A DNA stretch of 64,000 bases from Streptomyces sp. JH14 (GCF_029428675.1 NZ_JAJNEL010000002.1:62001-126000); one strand, 5' to 3'; counted from the first letter of the stretch, positions 17,273-25,916 are shown. Program-made: numbers and translations. The notes: generated from the letters alone by a model not told the origin.

Positions 17273-18142
17273 TCAGACGGAGATGCCGTGCGAGGCCAGG
17301 TAGGCGACCGGGTCGATGTCCGAGCCGTACGCGGGGCCCGTGCGGACCTCGAAGTGCAGGTGCGGGCCGGTGACGTTGCCGGTGGCACCCGACAGGCCGA
17401 CCTGCTGACCGACGGTCACGGTCTGGCCCGCCGAGACGGAGAGCGAGGACAGGTGGCCGTACTGCGAGTAGCGGCCGTCGGCGTGCTTGATGACGACCTG
17501 GTTGCCGTACGCGCCGCCCCAGCCGGCGGTGACGACGGTGCCGGAGGTGATCGCCTTCACGCTGGTGCCGGTGGCGACCGGGAAGTCGATGCCGGTGTGG
17601 CTGCCGCTGGACCAGTTGGAGCCGGACGCACGGTAGTTGGTGGTGTGCTTGCCGGGCACCGGGTGGACGTAGCCGGAGCTGTTGCTCTCACCGGCGGCGG
17701 CCGCGGGCTTGGGGGCGGCCGAAGGCTTGACGGCCGGCGCGGGGGCGGTCGACGGAGCCGCGGCGGACGAAGCGCCAACGAGGGTCAGCTTCATGCCGGG
17801 GAAGATCAGGCTCGGGTCCTCACCGATGACCGTGCGGTTGTCCTGGAACAGCTTCTGCCAGCCGCCCTCGACCTTCTGGTCGGCGGCGATCTTCGCCAGG
17901 TAGTCGCCGGAGACGACGGAGTACGTCCGGGTCTCGGCCTGCTTCTTCACGACCGTGGCGGCCGGGGCGCCGTTCACGGTGGCGGCGGACTTCACGGCGG
18001 CGGGCGCGGCCTGCTCCGCGGCGTGGGCACCGGTGGCGCCGAGCAGCGGAAGGGCGATGACGGCCCCGCCGGCGCCGGCGGCGGCGACGCCACGAGCGAT
18101 GGTGCTGGACTTCGGACGGCGGTGCTTACCCGATATGGGCAT
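17273..18142 (-). CDS. Secreted LysM / M23 family metallopeptidase
   Basis: The 289-aa secreted cell-wall hydrolase has a basic N-terminus (MPISGKHRRPKSSTIARG), a hydrophobic segment and GAHAAEQ cleavage site, then a LysM domain (about residues 70-120, RTYSVVSGDYLAKIAADQK). An Ala/Pro linker leads to an M23 endopeptidase domain with HTGIDFPVATGTSV and the zinc HxH in GPHLHFEVRTG. M23 enzymes cut peptide cross-bridges in peptidoglycan, and LysM binds the glycan. The ATG at 18142 has GAGAGGAA upstream. The 5' leader is a c-di-AMP riboswitch, the known arrangement for Streptomyces cell-wall hydrolases. Confidence 0.92.
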   Translation of the reverse strand: MPISGKHRRPKSSTIARGVAAAGAGGAVIALPLLGATGAHAAEQAAPAAVKSAATVNGAPAATVVKKQAETRTYSVVSGDYLAKIAADQKVEGGWQKLFQDNRTVIGEDPSLIFPGMKLTLVGASSAAAPSTAPAPAVKPSAAPKPAAAAGESNSSGYVHPVPGKHTTNYRASGSNWSSGSHTGIDFPVATGTSVKAITSGTVVTAGWGGAYGNQVVIKHADGRYSQYGHLSSLSVSAGQTVTVGQQVGLSGATGNVTGPHLHFEVRTGPAYGSDIDPVAYLASHGISV

Positions 18143-18154
18143 GAAGAATTCCTC

Positions 18155-18290
18155 TCCGGCGCCTGCGAGGTGAGCTGTCGGGTTCGGGCTGGAGATGCCC
18201 GGTCGCATGTCGTACGACTTCACCCCGAGCCGACCGGATTTCCCGGTCAGCGGCTTACCTGGTTCCCCCGCTCCTGCCACACGATGGGTG
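18155..18290 (-). ncRNA. ydaO/yuaA-type c-di-AMP riboswitch
   Basis: Reading the minus strand toward the LysM-M23 gene, the leader contains the hallmark blocks of this class in order: GAGCGGGGGAACC (about 18262-18274), TCGGGGTGAAG (18219-18229), GGGCATCTCC (about 18191-18200) and CCGAACCCGACAGCTCACC followed by TCGCAGGCG (about 18160-18187). The last block ends 17 bp before the start codon. In Streptomyces this RNA senses cyclic di-AMP and lowers expression of resuscitation and cell-wall hydrolase genes. Exact ends are approximate. Confidence 0.88.
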
Positions 18291-18586
18291 GGTGCGAATT
18301 CCGGACGGTGGCAGGATTTGGCGGTCCATCCGGATTGACGGTGACCGTAAACGAGCGAGGACGGGCAGAACAAGCCTCCGGTTCCGCAACGGAATCGGTG
18401 CCGGGAAATCGGCGCGGAATTCTGGTCACACTCCGTGGATCAGGGATCTTGGAATTCCGCGCGGCAGACGGAGTACCCACCCGCCGCACCGCCACACACC
18501 GTCACGGATATGATCCCGCTCACGACTTGCGAACCATCTCCCGTTTAAATAGGGCATGTTCCGCTAAATGCCCCAATACGGACATG
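18291..18586. other. Intergenic region upstream of the riboswitch
   Basis: This should hold the promoter of the riboswitch-LysM-M23 transcript on the minus strand and the 3' end region of the alpha-galactosidase gene. The only structure seen is an 11-bp inverted repeat with a 29-bp spacer (18412-18422 and 18452-18462). No gene is supported. Confidence 0.5.
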
Positions 18587-20692
18587 TCATGAACATTTTC
18601 CGCGACGGAGCCTCAGCACTCTCGCGTCCAGGTCCCCCCGCAGCCCCGTGTGAAGCCCCTGATGAAGGAGCACGGAGCCGTGGTGGACCACCCCGGTGTC
18701 CACGCAGGTGTACGTCGCCCCGGCGTCGAGTCCGCGCAGCCGCAGGGCCGGCGGGCGCTCCCCGTACCGCTGCGCCTCCAGCCACATGAGCACCACCGTC
18801 TCGTCACCGTGCGTGTACTGCACCGCACTGAGACCGCCGCGCGGCGCACGCAGCCGGTACAGCGCCCCGTGCTGCACCACCGGGCGGATCTCCTTGTAGA
18901 GGTCCACCCAGATCCGGGCCTCGGCCAGCTCCTCGTCGCTCCATTCCATGAGATCCCCGCCGACTCCGAGCACCCCGGCCATCGCGCTCACGAAGCGGAA
19001 GCGCAGCGAGCTGACCCGGTTGTTGAGCTGGACGTTCGGGCTGTCGGTGACCCAGGCGGCCATCACTCGCGCCGGATGGATCTGCCCGAAGCCCTCCTGG
19101 ATGGCGAGCCGGTCGAGCGGGTCGGTGTTGTCGGAGGTCCACACCTGGTCGGTACGGGCGAGGATCCCCAGGTCGATCCGGCCTCCGCCGCCCGAACAGG
19201 ACTCGAAGGCGACACCGGGGTGGGCCGCCCGCAACCGGTCGATCAGCGCGTACAGCGCATCCACATGTGCGGTCCAGAGCCTTTGCGGATACTCCTCTCC
19301 CGGCCAGCCCGCATCGGTGAAACAGCGATTGAAGTCCCATTTCACGTAGTCGACCGGGGCGCTGGAGAGCAGCGTGTCGAGCTGTTCCCACAGATAGGCC
19401 TGCACATCGCTCCGGGCGAGATTGAGCACCAGCTGATTACGGAACTCCGTCCGGGTCCGCCCGGGGAAGTGCTGCACCCAGTCGGGGTGCGCGCGATACA
19501 GATCACTGTCGGCATTGACCATTTCCGGTTCGACCCAGATACCGAACTGCATGCCGAGCGCGTGCACTTCGTCGGCGAGGGGCTTCAGCCCACCGGGGAA
19601 CCGTTCGGGGTTCGGGGTCCAGTCGCCGAGTCCGGCCCGGTCGCTGGTGCGCCGCCCGAACCACGCGTCGTCCACCACGAACAGTTCGACGCCCATGGCC
19701 GCGGCACGCACGGCCAGGGCGCGCTGCTGGTCCTCCGCGATGTCGAAGCCGGTCGCTTCCCAGGAGTTGTAGAGCACCGGCCGCGGGCTCGCGGCATCCG
19801 GGACGACGTGGGCCAGCTGCCAGGCGTGCCACGCCCGGCTCGCCCCGCCGAACCCGTCGGGGCTCCACAGGCCGGCGAACACGGGTGTGGTGTACGTCTC
19901 GCCCGGCGCGAGCCGCAGCAGCCCGGAGTCGTCGTAGCCGGCCCCGCCGGTGATCTGCACGAGTCCGTCGGGCAGCTGCTGCACGGCGATCCGCCACGAC
20001 CCGGACCAGGTGAGCGCGCAGCCGTACACCTCGCCGTGCTCCTCGGTGGCGGCTGCGTCCGCGTCGAGCGCCACCCAGGGCAGGGCCTGGTGCCCGGTGT
20101 GGCCGCGCCGGCTGGACAGGACCTTCTCGCCGTACGTCAGCTCCGACCGCACGAGCTGCGTCTCCGCCGCCCAGCGCCCGTGCAGATGGCTGAGGCGCCA
20201 GCCGTCGCGGGCGGGCAGGGTCCAGGCGGCCGCATCGGCGCGCAGCAGCTCCAGCGGCGGCCCGTCGGGGCCGGCATGGGTGACGGTGGCCCAGCGCTCG
20301 ATCACATCGGAGTCGTCCCGCATCCGGTAGTGCAGCGTGAGCGCGAGCCGGTGCACGGAGTCGGAGAACGCGATACGGAGCTCCTCGCCCTCCACCACGG
20401 CCCCGGCGAAGGCCCATTCCGTGCCCCGGACCGCAGGGGTGCGTACCGAGAGGGCGGGCCGGACGAACCGGGGGCCGCCCTCCACCGGATACTCCTCACG
20501 GCCGTCCAGCGCCGACTCGAAGCCGCGCACGGGCGGCTCCGGCGCGGCGGCGAGGGTCTCGGCGGCCGCGAGCGAGATGCGAGGCCCCCAGTGCAGGTGC
20601 AGCAGTTCGTCCCGGCCGGTCAGATGCAGTGCGTAGCTGCCCGTCGCTCCGGTCAGCAGCCAGGTCCGGCCCGTGCCGCCCGTCTCGATCAT
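18587..20692 (-). CDS. Alpha-galactosidase, glycoside hydrolase family 36
   Basis: The 701-aa enzyme has an N-terminal beta-sandwich followed by the GH36 barrel. The signatures are YNSWEATGFDI, LFVVDDAWFG, FGIWVEPEMVN, the catalytic nucleophile Asp in VDYVKWDFNRCF, and ESCSGGGGRIDLGIL followed by WTSDNTDPLDR carrying the acid/base Asp. It removes terminal alpha-galactose from oligosaccharides. No signal peptide suggests cytosolic action on imported sugars, although no sugar transporter lies beside it. The ATG at 20692 follows GGGGGACGGG; a longer frame from a TTG at 20752 is unlikely. Confidence 0.9.
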   Translation of the reverse strand: MIETGGTGRTWLLTGATGSYALHLTGRDELLHLHWGPRISLAAAETLAAAPEPPVRGFESALDGREEYPVEGGPRFVRPALSVRTPAVRGTEWAFAGAVVEGEELRIAFSDSVHRLALTLHYRMRDDSDVIERWATVTHAGPDGPPLELLRADAAAWTLPARDGWRLSHLHGRWAAETQLVRSELTYGEKVLSSRRGHTGHQALPWVALDADAAATEEHGEVYGCALTWSGSWRIAVQQLPDGLVQITGGAGYDDSGLLRLAPGETYTTPVFAGLWSPDGFGGASRAWHAWQLAHVVPDAASPRPVLYNSWEATGFDIAEDQQRALAVRAAAMGVELFVVDDAWFGRRTSDRAGLGDWTPNPERFPGGLKPLADEVHALGMQFGIWVEPEMVNADSDLYRAHPDWVQHFPGRTRTEFRNQLVLNLARSDVQAYLWEQLDTLLSSAPVDYVKWDFNRCFTDAGWPGEEYPQRLWTAHVDALYALIDRLRAAHPGVAFESCSGGGGRIDLGILARTDQVWTSDNTDPLDRLAIQEGFGQIHPARVMAAWVTDSPNVQLNNRVSSLRFRFVSAMAGVLGVGGDLMEWSDEELAEARIWVDLYKEIRPVVQHGALYRLRAPRGGLSAVQYTHGDETVVLMWLEAQRYGERPPALRLRGLDAGATYTCVDTGVVHHGSVLLHQGLHTGLRGDLDARVLRLRRGKCS

Positions 20693-20804
20693 CCCGTCCC
20701 CCACATTCCCACAGTTCCGCACATCATCGAGCGTCCGCAGGTCGCCGGGCAACGCCTGCGCAGGGGGAATTCACCACCGTGCCGGGCGGAGAACAGCCGA
20801 AATG

Positions 20805-20832
20805 ATTGACTGAGGAATCAATGTCGTATCGT
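20805..20832 (+). promoter_or_regulatory. Promoter/operator upstream of the tyrosine-phosphatase gene
   Basis: ATTGA and TCAAT (20805-20809, 20818-20822) form an inverted repeat around 8 bp that overlaps a TTGACT -35-like box (20806-20811). TATCGT at 20827-20832 could be the -10, with a short 15-bp spacer. The core TGACTGA-GA-TCA is shared with the operator at 2229-2248. Confidence 0.45.
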
Positions 20833-20888
20833 CGCGGGAGTGACCTCGCCGGCGAGCCGCGCCGACGCCAGACACTCCAGGAGCCACC

Positions 20889-21701
20889 GTGACGCAGCAG
20901 GTGCCGCAGGTCCCGTCGACGGAACCCGAACTGGCAGGCGTGCGCAACTTCCGCGACGTGGGCGGACTGCCGACCGTGGACGGCCGCCGGGTGCGGTACG
21001 GACGGCTCTTCCGCAGCGGCCACCTCGCGCACGCCACCGACGAGGACGCGGCCTTCCTCGCCGGCCTCGGGCTGCACACGATCTTCGACTTCCGCAATGC
21101 GGCGGACCACAGGCTCGACGGCCTGGACGTCGAGCTACCCGGCGTGCGGAACGTGAGCATCCCGCTCTCCGACCCGGCCGACGGCGCCGAGTTCTGGCGG
21201 ATGGTCCGCGACGGCGACATCGAGCAGCTGCGCACGATCCTCGGCGACGGCAAGGGCGCGGCCCGGATGACCGCCTCGTACAGGTCGATCGTCAGGGACC
21301 GCACCGCCGAGCACAGCCGGGTACTGCACGCCCTGGCCGAGGACAGCGTCCCCGCGCTGATGCACTGCGCGGCGGGCAAGGACCGGGCCGGTATCTCCAT
21401 CGCGGTGGCGCTGCTCGCGGTCGGTGTCGAGCGTGAGGCCATCGAGGCGGACTACCTCAAGTCCAACGACCCGCACCGCCGGTACAAGGTGCGCCGCAGC
21501 GACACCTCCGCGACCGGGATGTCACCCGAGGTGATGGAGCTGCTCAGCCCGCTCTTCGACGCCCGCGCCGAGTATCTGGCCCAGGCGTTCACCACCATCG
21601 AGGAGACCTGGGGCAGCACCGACCGCTATCTCGCCGAGGGGCTGAAGCTCACTCCGCAGATGCTGGAGCAGCTGCGCGGCCGGCTCCTCGACGAGGCGTA
21701 G
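20889..21701 (+). CDS. Tyrosine-protein phosphatase (Y_phosphatase3 type)
   Basis: The 270-aa phosphatase has the CX5R P-loop HCAAGKDRAG with nucleophile C160 and R166. It is preceded by NFRDVGGLPT and FRSGHLAHATDEDAAFL near the N-terminus, as in the MptpB/IphP-like bacterial protein-tyrosine or lipid phosphatases. The substrate is unknown. The GTG start at 20889 has AGGAG six bases upstream. No signal peptide is present. An inverted repeat overlaps its likely -35 region, so TetR-type control is plausible. Confidence 0.88.
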   Translation: MTQQVPQVPSTEPELAGVRNFRDVGGLPTVDGRRVRYGRLFRSGHLAHATDEDAAFLAGLGLHTIFDFRNAADHRLDGLDVELPGVRNVSIPLSDPADGAEFWRMVRDGDIEQLRTILGDGKGAARMTASYRSIVRDRTAEHSRVLHALAEDSVPALMHCAAGKDRAGISIAVALLAVGVEREAIEADYLKSNDPHRRYKVRRSDTSATGMSPEVMELLSPLFDARAEYLAQAFTTIEETWGSTDRYLAEGLKLTPQMLEQLRGRLLDEA

Positions 21702-21721
21702 CCGGACGGCCGTCCGGCTAC
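21698..21721. terminator. Bidirectional terminator overlapping the phosphatase stop codon
   Basis: A perfect 24-bp palindrome with 12-bp arms (GTAGCCGGACGG and complement) includes the TAG stop of the phosphatase gene. It lies 13 bp from the stop of the convergent DUF6126 gene. Confidence 0.65.
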
Positions 21722-21733
21722 GGTGGTCGGCGG

Positions 21734-21904
21734 TCAGCCCTTGCCTGCCACCGCGAAGAGCAGGTAGAGGAAGGCCGCGAAGACATGCCCGGCGACGAGA
21801 TAGGCGATCAGCCGGATCACGAGACCGCGCGGGAACTTCCCCTCCTGCGAGCCGTGGTTCTTCCTGGACGGGCTCAGCGGGTCGAAGTTTTCGGAATCGG
21901 ACAT
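21734..21904 (-). CDS. Small membrane protein, DUF6126 family
   Basis: The 56-aa protein starts MSDSENFDPLSPSRKNH and has one C-terminal transmembrane helix (LVIRLIAYLVAGHVFAAFLY then LLFAVAG). It follows the cupin XRE regulator by 41 bp and is read in the same direction, the usual association for DUF6126. Its role is unknown, but as a single-pass peptide co-expressed with a regulator it may be the regulator's principal target. The ATG has a GAGAGG-type ribosome site. Confidence 0.8.
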   Translation of the reverse strand: MSDSENFDPLSPSRKNHGSQEGKFPRGLVIRLIAYLVAGHVFAAFLYLLFAVAGKG

Positions 21905-21945
21905 GACAGTCCTCTCTGACGGCCGGAGGGCCGGACGAGCCGGTC

Positions 21946-22554
21946 TCAGCGGCGGTGGATCGCGCTGCCGAGACACAGCTCGACAGTGGGGCTCTGCAGC
22001 AGGGTGTGGACGAAGAGGAGCTCGGATCCCTCGCGGTCGACGGCGGTGATCCGGTGCGGGGTGAGCGAGTCGAAGTGGGCGCTGTCCCCGGGGTCGAGAT
22101 CGTGCACGGTGTCGCCGAGGCTCACCCGCAGCCGTCCGGCAAGGACGTACAGCCACTCCTCGCCGGGATGGACGCGTACGAGATCGCCCTGGGCGCCGTA
22201 CGGAACCCGGACACGCAGCGCCTGCATCGCCCGGCCGGAGCCGCCCGCCTGCTGATACATCCAGCCGTCGGCCGCCGCACCTTCGAACCTGGCGCCGCGG
22301 ACGATCGCGTCACGTTCCGGGGACATCTCGCCGAGCAGCTCGGAGACCGTCGTACCGTAGATCCTGGCAAGTGCGAGGAGCATCGGCAGCGACGGCTGCC
22401 GGCGGCCCGTTTCGAGCCGGGAGAGGTGGGCGGGGGAAAGCCCCGCGCGCTGGGCGGCCGTCTCGAGGGTGAGACCGCGGCGGCGGCGCAGATCGCGCAG
22501 CCGTGGCGCGACCTCGGGCAGCTCGTCGGCCACCCCTCCATCGGGAGGATTCAT
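21946..22554 (-). CDS. XRE family transcriptional regulator with C-terminal cupin domain
   Basis: The 202-aa protein has an N-terminal helix-turn-helix (about residues 18-70: LRDLRRRRGLTLETAAQRAG then LSPAHLSRLETGRRQPSLPM). Its C-terminal cupin_2 sensor includes HPGEEWLYVLAGRLRVSLGD and LDPGDSAHFDSLTPHRI. Such regulators usually sense a small ligand, often a polyamine or amino acid, or repress neighbouring genes. Two identical-arm palindromes lie 22-54 bp upstream, suggesting autoregulation. It forms an operon with the DUF6126 gene. The ATG at 22554 has GGAGG only one base away, so the start may be off by a few codons. Confidence 0.88.
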   Translation of the reverse strand: MNPPDGGVADELPEVAPRLRDLRRRRGLTLETAAQRAGLSPAHLSRLETGRRQPSLPMLLALARIYGTTVSELLGEMSPERDAIVRGARFEGAAADGWMYQQAGGSGRAMQALRVRVPYGAQGDLVRVHPGEEWLYVLAGRLRVSLGDTVHDLDPGDSAHFDSLTPHRITAVDREGSELLFVHTLLQSPTVELCLGSAIHRR

Positions 22555-22575
22555 ACCTCCATTGGGCCAGGATCC

Positions 22576-22608
22576 TGCCTCAGAGGCAATTTTCTTGCCT
22601 CTGAGGCA
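22576..22608 (-). promoter_or_regulatory. Twin palindromic operators of the cupin-XRE regulator
   Basis: TGCCTCAGAGGCA (22576-22588) and TGCCTCTGAGGCA (22596-22608) are each perfect 6-bp inverted repeats around one base. Their centres are 20 bp apart, two helical turns, so two dimers could bind one face of the DNA. The AT-rich spacer AATTTTCT may hold the promoter core. Confidence 0.7.
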
Positions 22609-22620
22609 AATCCCGCGGAC

Positions 22621-24018
22621 TCAGCGGTGGGCGACGGCCTGTTTCACCAGTGTCCTGCCGAAGTCCCACATCAGCCCGCCGCCGCTGTGCGCGTCATCCA
22701 TCACCGCGGTGAACGCGGACACGAACCGGTCCACCTCCGGCTCGCCGATGATCAGTGGCGGGATCAGCTTGATCACTTCCAGATGGTCGCCGGACACCTG
22801 GGTGAGGATCCGGTGCTTCTGCAGCAACGGCACGACCACCATCTGCGCGAAGAGACCCTTACGGGCCGCCTGGAGCATCGTCCAGCGGCTGCGCAGCTTC
22901 AGTGAGGACGGCCGGCCGAACTCGATTCCGACCATCAGCCCGCGGCCACGGACATCGTGCAGCAGCTCGTACCGGCCGATCAGCGCGGCAAGCCGCTCGC
23001 GCAGCAGATCGCCGGTACGGCGGGCGTGGGCGGCCGTCTCCTCGTCCTCCATCACCGAGAGGACCGCGAGCCCCGCCGCCATCGCCTGCGCGTTGGAGCC
23101 GAAGCTCGCCGAGTGGACCAGCACCCGGTCCATCGACGAGTAGACCCGTCTGAAGATCCAGTCCTTTCCCAGGGTCGCCCCGACGGGCACATAGCCGCCC
23201 GAGAGCGCCTTGGCGACACAGACCAGATCGGGTTCGACACCTTCCTCGTGCTGGTACGCGTAGAAGTCACCGGTCCTGCCGAGGCCGGTCTGCACCTCGT
23301 CGGCGATGAGCAGGGCCTTGTGCCGGTGCAGCAGCTCCTGCGCGGCGCGCAGAAAGCCGGGCGGCGCCTCGTGGACGCCCTTTCCCTGGATCGGCTCGAC
23401 GATGAGCGCCGCCACATCGCCGCGTTTCAGTTCGCGGCGCAGTGCGTCGAGGTCGCCGAGTCCGACGGCGGTGTCGGGCAGCAACGGTGCGAAGCCGTCC
23501 CGGAAGCCGGACTCCCCGTTGACCGAGAGCGAGCCGGTCGTCAGGCCGTGGAAGGCGTGGGTGCAGTAGAGCACGCGCGGCTTCCCGGTGGCGTAGCGGG
23601 CGAACTTCAGCGCGGTCTCGACGGCTTCGGTACCGCTGTTGCCGAAGAAGACCCGGTCCAGGTGCGGGCTGTGCGAGAGCAGCTTCTCGGCCAGCAGTCC
23701 GGGCAGCGGCTGGCAGTCGAAGCGGGTGAGGTCGGCGAGCGAGGCGTCCATGACGTCGTGCAGTGCCTTGCGGACGACGGGGTGGTGGCGGCCCAGTCCC
23801 ATCACGCCGAAGCCGGCGAGCATGTCGAGGTAGTCGTTGCCGTCCGCGTCCCAGAAGTACGCGCCCTCGGCCCGCTCGTAGACCTTGTCGAAGCCGATGG
23901 CGTGCAGCATCCGCGGCAGCTGGTGGTTGAGGTACTTCGTATGCAGTTCGTAGCGTTCGGCGCCGCGTTCCGCGAGGAGCTGCGCCAGATCGAAGCTCTT
24001 GGGCCCGCCGTCCTTCAT
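22621..24018 (-). CDS. hpnO: Hopanoid aminotransferase HpnO (class III, PLP-dependent)
   Basis: The 465-aa class III aminotransferase has HAFHGLTTGSLSVNG, the PLP-phosphate region FFGNSGTEAVETALKFAR, and LLIADEVQTGLGRTGDFYA with the conserved Asp. The Schiff-base lysine lies in DLVCVAKALSGGYVPVGA. At the end of a hopanoid operon this is HpnO, which aminates the ribosyl-hopane side chain to aminobacteriohopanetriol. The ATG at 24018 overlaps the dxs stop (ATGA), so translation is coupled. It is the last gene of the operon; the promoter of the next regulator begins close behind. Confidence 0.9.
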   Translation of the reverse strand: MKDGGPKSFDLAQLLAERGAERYELHTKYLNHQLPRMLHAIGFDKVYERAEGAYFWDADGNDYLDMLAGFGVMGLGRHHPVVRKALHDVMDASLADLTRFDCQPLPGLLAEKLLSHSPHLDRVFFGNSGTEAVETALKFARYATGKPRVLYCTHAFHGLTTGSLSVNGESGFRDGFAPLLPDTAVGLGDLDALRRELKRGDVAALIVEPIQGKGVHEAPPGFLRAAQELLHRHKALLIADEVQTGLGRTGDFYAYQHEEGVEPDLVCVAKALSGGYVPVGATLGKDWIFRRVYSSMDRVLVHSASFGSNAQAMAAGLAVLSVMEDEETAAHARRTGDLLRERLAALIGRYELLHDVRGRGLMVGIEFGRPSSLKLRSRWTMLQAARKGLFAQMVVVPLLQKHRILTQVSGDHLEVIKLIPPLIIGEPEVDRFVSAFTAVMDDAHSGGGLMWDFGRTLVKQAVAHR

Positions 24019-25916
24019 ACCCCGCTCTCCTCCGTCCTGTCGACCGCGTCCTTGACGGCGAGCGCGGCGCTGATCCGGCCGGCGATCTCGACCGGTGTGA
24101 GCCCGATGTCGGCCAGCACCTCGGCGCGCTTGCCGTGCGCGAGGAACTGCTCGGGGATGCCGAACGTCCGCAGCGGTACGTCGACACCCGCATCCCGCAG
24201 CGCCTGTCCGACCGCCGAACCGACCCCGCCCGCACGGCTGTTGTCCTCGACGACGGCGACCAGCCGGTGCCGTTCGGCGAGCGGGGCGAGCTGTTCGTCG
24301 ACCGGCTTGACCCACCGGGGGTCGATGACCGTGCAGCGGATCCCGCGGCCCGCGAGGAGATCGGCGGCCTGCAGGCAGACGGAGGCGAGCACGCCCACCG
24401 CCACGATGAGCACCTCGGGGTCGTCGGCGCGGTGGAGCAGGTCCATGCCACCCACCCGGCCGATCGCCGGGACGGCCTCCCCCACCGACTCCTTCGGGAA
24501 GCGCAGCACGGTGGGGGCGTCGTCGACCGTGACGGCTTCGCGCAGCTCCTCCCTGAGCCGGTCGGCGTCGCGCGGGGCGGCGATCCGCAGCCCGGGCACC
24601 ACCTGGAGGACGGACATGTCCCACATGCCGTTGTGCGAGGGACCGTCCGGGCCGGTGACCCCGGCCCGGTCGAGGACGAACGTCACCCCGCACCGGTGCA
24701 GGGCGACGTCCATCAGCAGCTGGTCGAGGGCCCGGTTGAGGAAGGTGGCGTAAACGGCGACGACCGGGTGCAGCCCACCGGTGGCGAGTCCCGCCGCGGA
24801 GACCGCCGCGTGCTGCTCGGCGATCCCCACATCCCAGACCCGTTCGGGAAACGCCTCGGCGAACTTCGTCAGACCGACGGGGTGCAGCATCGCCGCGGTG
24901 ATGGCGACGACATCCGGCCGCTCCGCGCCGATCAGCGCGATCTCGTCCCCGAACACCGAGGTCCACGACGGGCTTTCGGCCGGGACGAGCGGTGCGCAGG
25001 TCAGCGGATCCATGGCGCCGACGGTGTGGAACCGGTCGGCCTCGTCCTCCAGCGCGGGCGCATAGCCGCGGCCCTTCTCGGTGAGGCAGTGCACCAGTAC
25101 CGGGCCGTGGAAGCGTTTGGCCCGGCTGAGCGCGGACTCGACGGCCGCGATGTCGTGCCCGTCTATCGGCCCGACGTACTTGAGCCCCAGGTCCTCGAAC
25201 ATTCCCTGCGGGGCGAAGGCGTCCTTGAACCCCTTCTTCGCGCCGTGCAGCGACTCGTACAGCGGCTGTCCGACGACGGGCGTGCGCTGGAGGACGTCCT
25301 TGCCCCAGGACAGGAAGCGCTCGTATCCGTCGGTGGTCCGCAGCGTGGCGAGGTGGTTGGCGAGGCCGCCTATCGTCGGGCCGTACGAGCGCTCGTTGTC
25401 GTTCACCACGATGATCAGCGGCCGGTCCCTGGCCGCCGCGATGTTGTTGAGCGCCTCCCACGCCATACCGCCGGTGAGCGCCCCGTCCCCGATCACGGCG
25501 ACGACATGGTCGGGGCGGCCGAGCACCTCGTTCGCCTTGGCCAGGCCGTCCGCCCAGCCGAGGACGGTCGAGGCGTGCGAGTTCTCGATGACGTCGTGCG
25601 CGGACTCCTCGCGGGAGGGGTAGCCGGAGAGGCCGCCCTTCCCGCGCAGCTTGGAGAAGTCCTGCCGCCCGGTGAGCAGTTTGTGTACGTAACTCTGGTG
25701 CCCGGTGTCCCACAGGATGCGGTCCACGGGCGAGTCGAAGGCCCGGTGCAGCGCGATGGACAGCTCCACCACCCCCAGGTTGGGCCCCAGATGGCCGCCG
25801 GTCCTGGCCACCGCCTCGACCAGGAACTTCCTGATCTCCCCGGCGAGTTCGCCGAGTTCCGGTCCGCTCAGCGCCTTCAGGTCGTGCGGCCCCCGAATGG
25901 TCTCCAGAATGGTCAC
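24015..25916 (-). CDS. dxs: 1-deoxy-D-xylulose-5-phosphate synthase
   Basis: The 633-aa thiamine-diphosphate enzyme makes DXP from pyruvate and glyceraldehyde-3-phosphate, the first MEP-pathway step. It has the GDGALTGGMAWEALNNIA metal/TPP motif, GHQSYVHKLLTGR, the transketolase pyrimidine domain DVGIAEQHAAVSAAGLA, and a normal C-terminal domain. Length is typical. The GTG at 25916 follows GGAGAGGGGG, 26 bp after ispG. This is a hopanoid-dedicated copy; a housekeeping dxs is expected elsewhere in the genome (inference). Confidence 0.93.
   Translation of the reverse strand: MTILETIRGPHDLKALSGPELGELAGEIRKFLVEAVARTGGHLGPNLGVVELSIALHRAFDSPVDRILWDTGHQSYVHKLLTGRQDFSKLRGKGGLSGYPSREESAHDVIENSHASTVLGWADGLAKANEVLGRPDHVVAVIGDGALTGGMAWEALNNIAAARDRPLIIVVNDNERSYGPTIGGLANHLATLRTTDGYERFLSWGKDVLQRTPVVGQPLYESLHGAKKGFKDAFAPQGMFEDLGLKYVGPIDGHDIAAVESALSRAKRFHGPVLVHCLTEKGRGYAPALEDEADRFHTVGAMDPLTCAPLVPAESPSWTSVFGDEIALIGAERPDVVAITAAMLHPVGLTKFAEAFPERVWDVGIAEQHAAVSAAGLATGGLHPVVAVYATFLNRALDQLLMDVALHRCGVTFVLDRAGVTGPDGPSHNGMWDMSVLQVVPGLRIAAPRDADRLREELREAVTVDDAPTVLRFPKESVGEAVPAIGRVGGMDLLHRADDPEVLIVAVGVLASVCLQAADLLAGRGIRCTVIDPRWVKPVDEQLAPLAERHRLVAVVEDNSRAGGVGSAVGQALRDAGVDVPLRTFGIPEQFLAHGKRAEVLADIGLTPVEIAGRISAALAVKDAVDRTEESGV

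Noticed and set aside
24019..25713. Long N-terminal extension of the HpnO frame
   Set aside because: This part is the out-of-frame image of dxs; the true hpnO start is the ATG overlapping the dxs stop at 24018.
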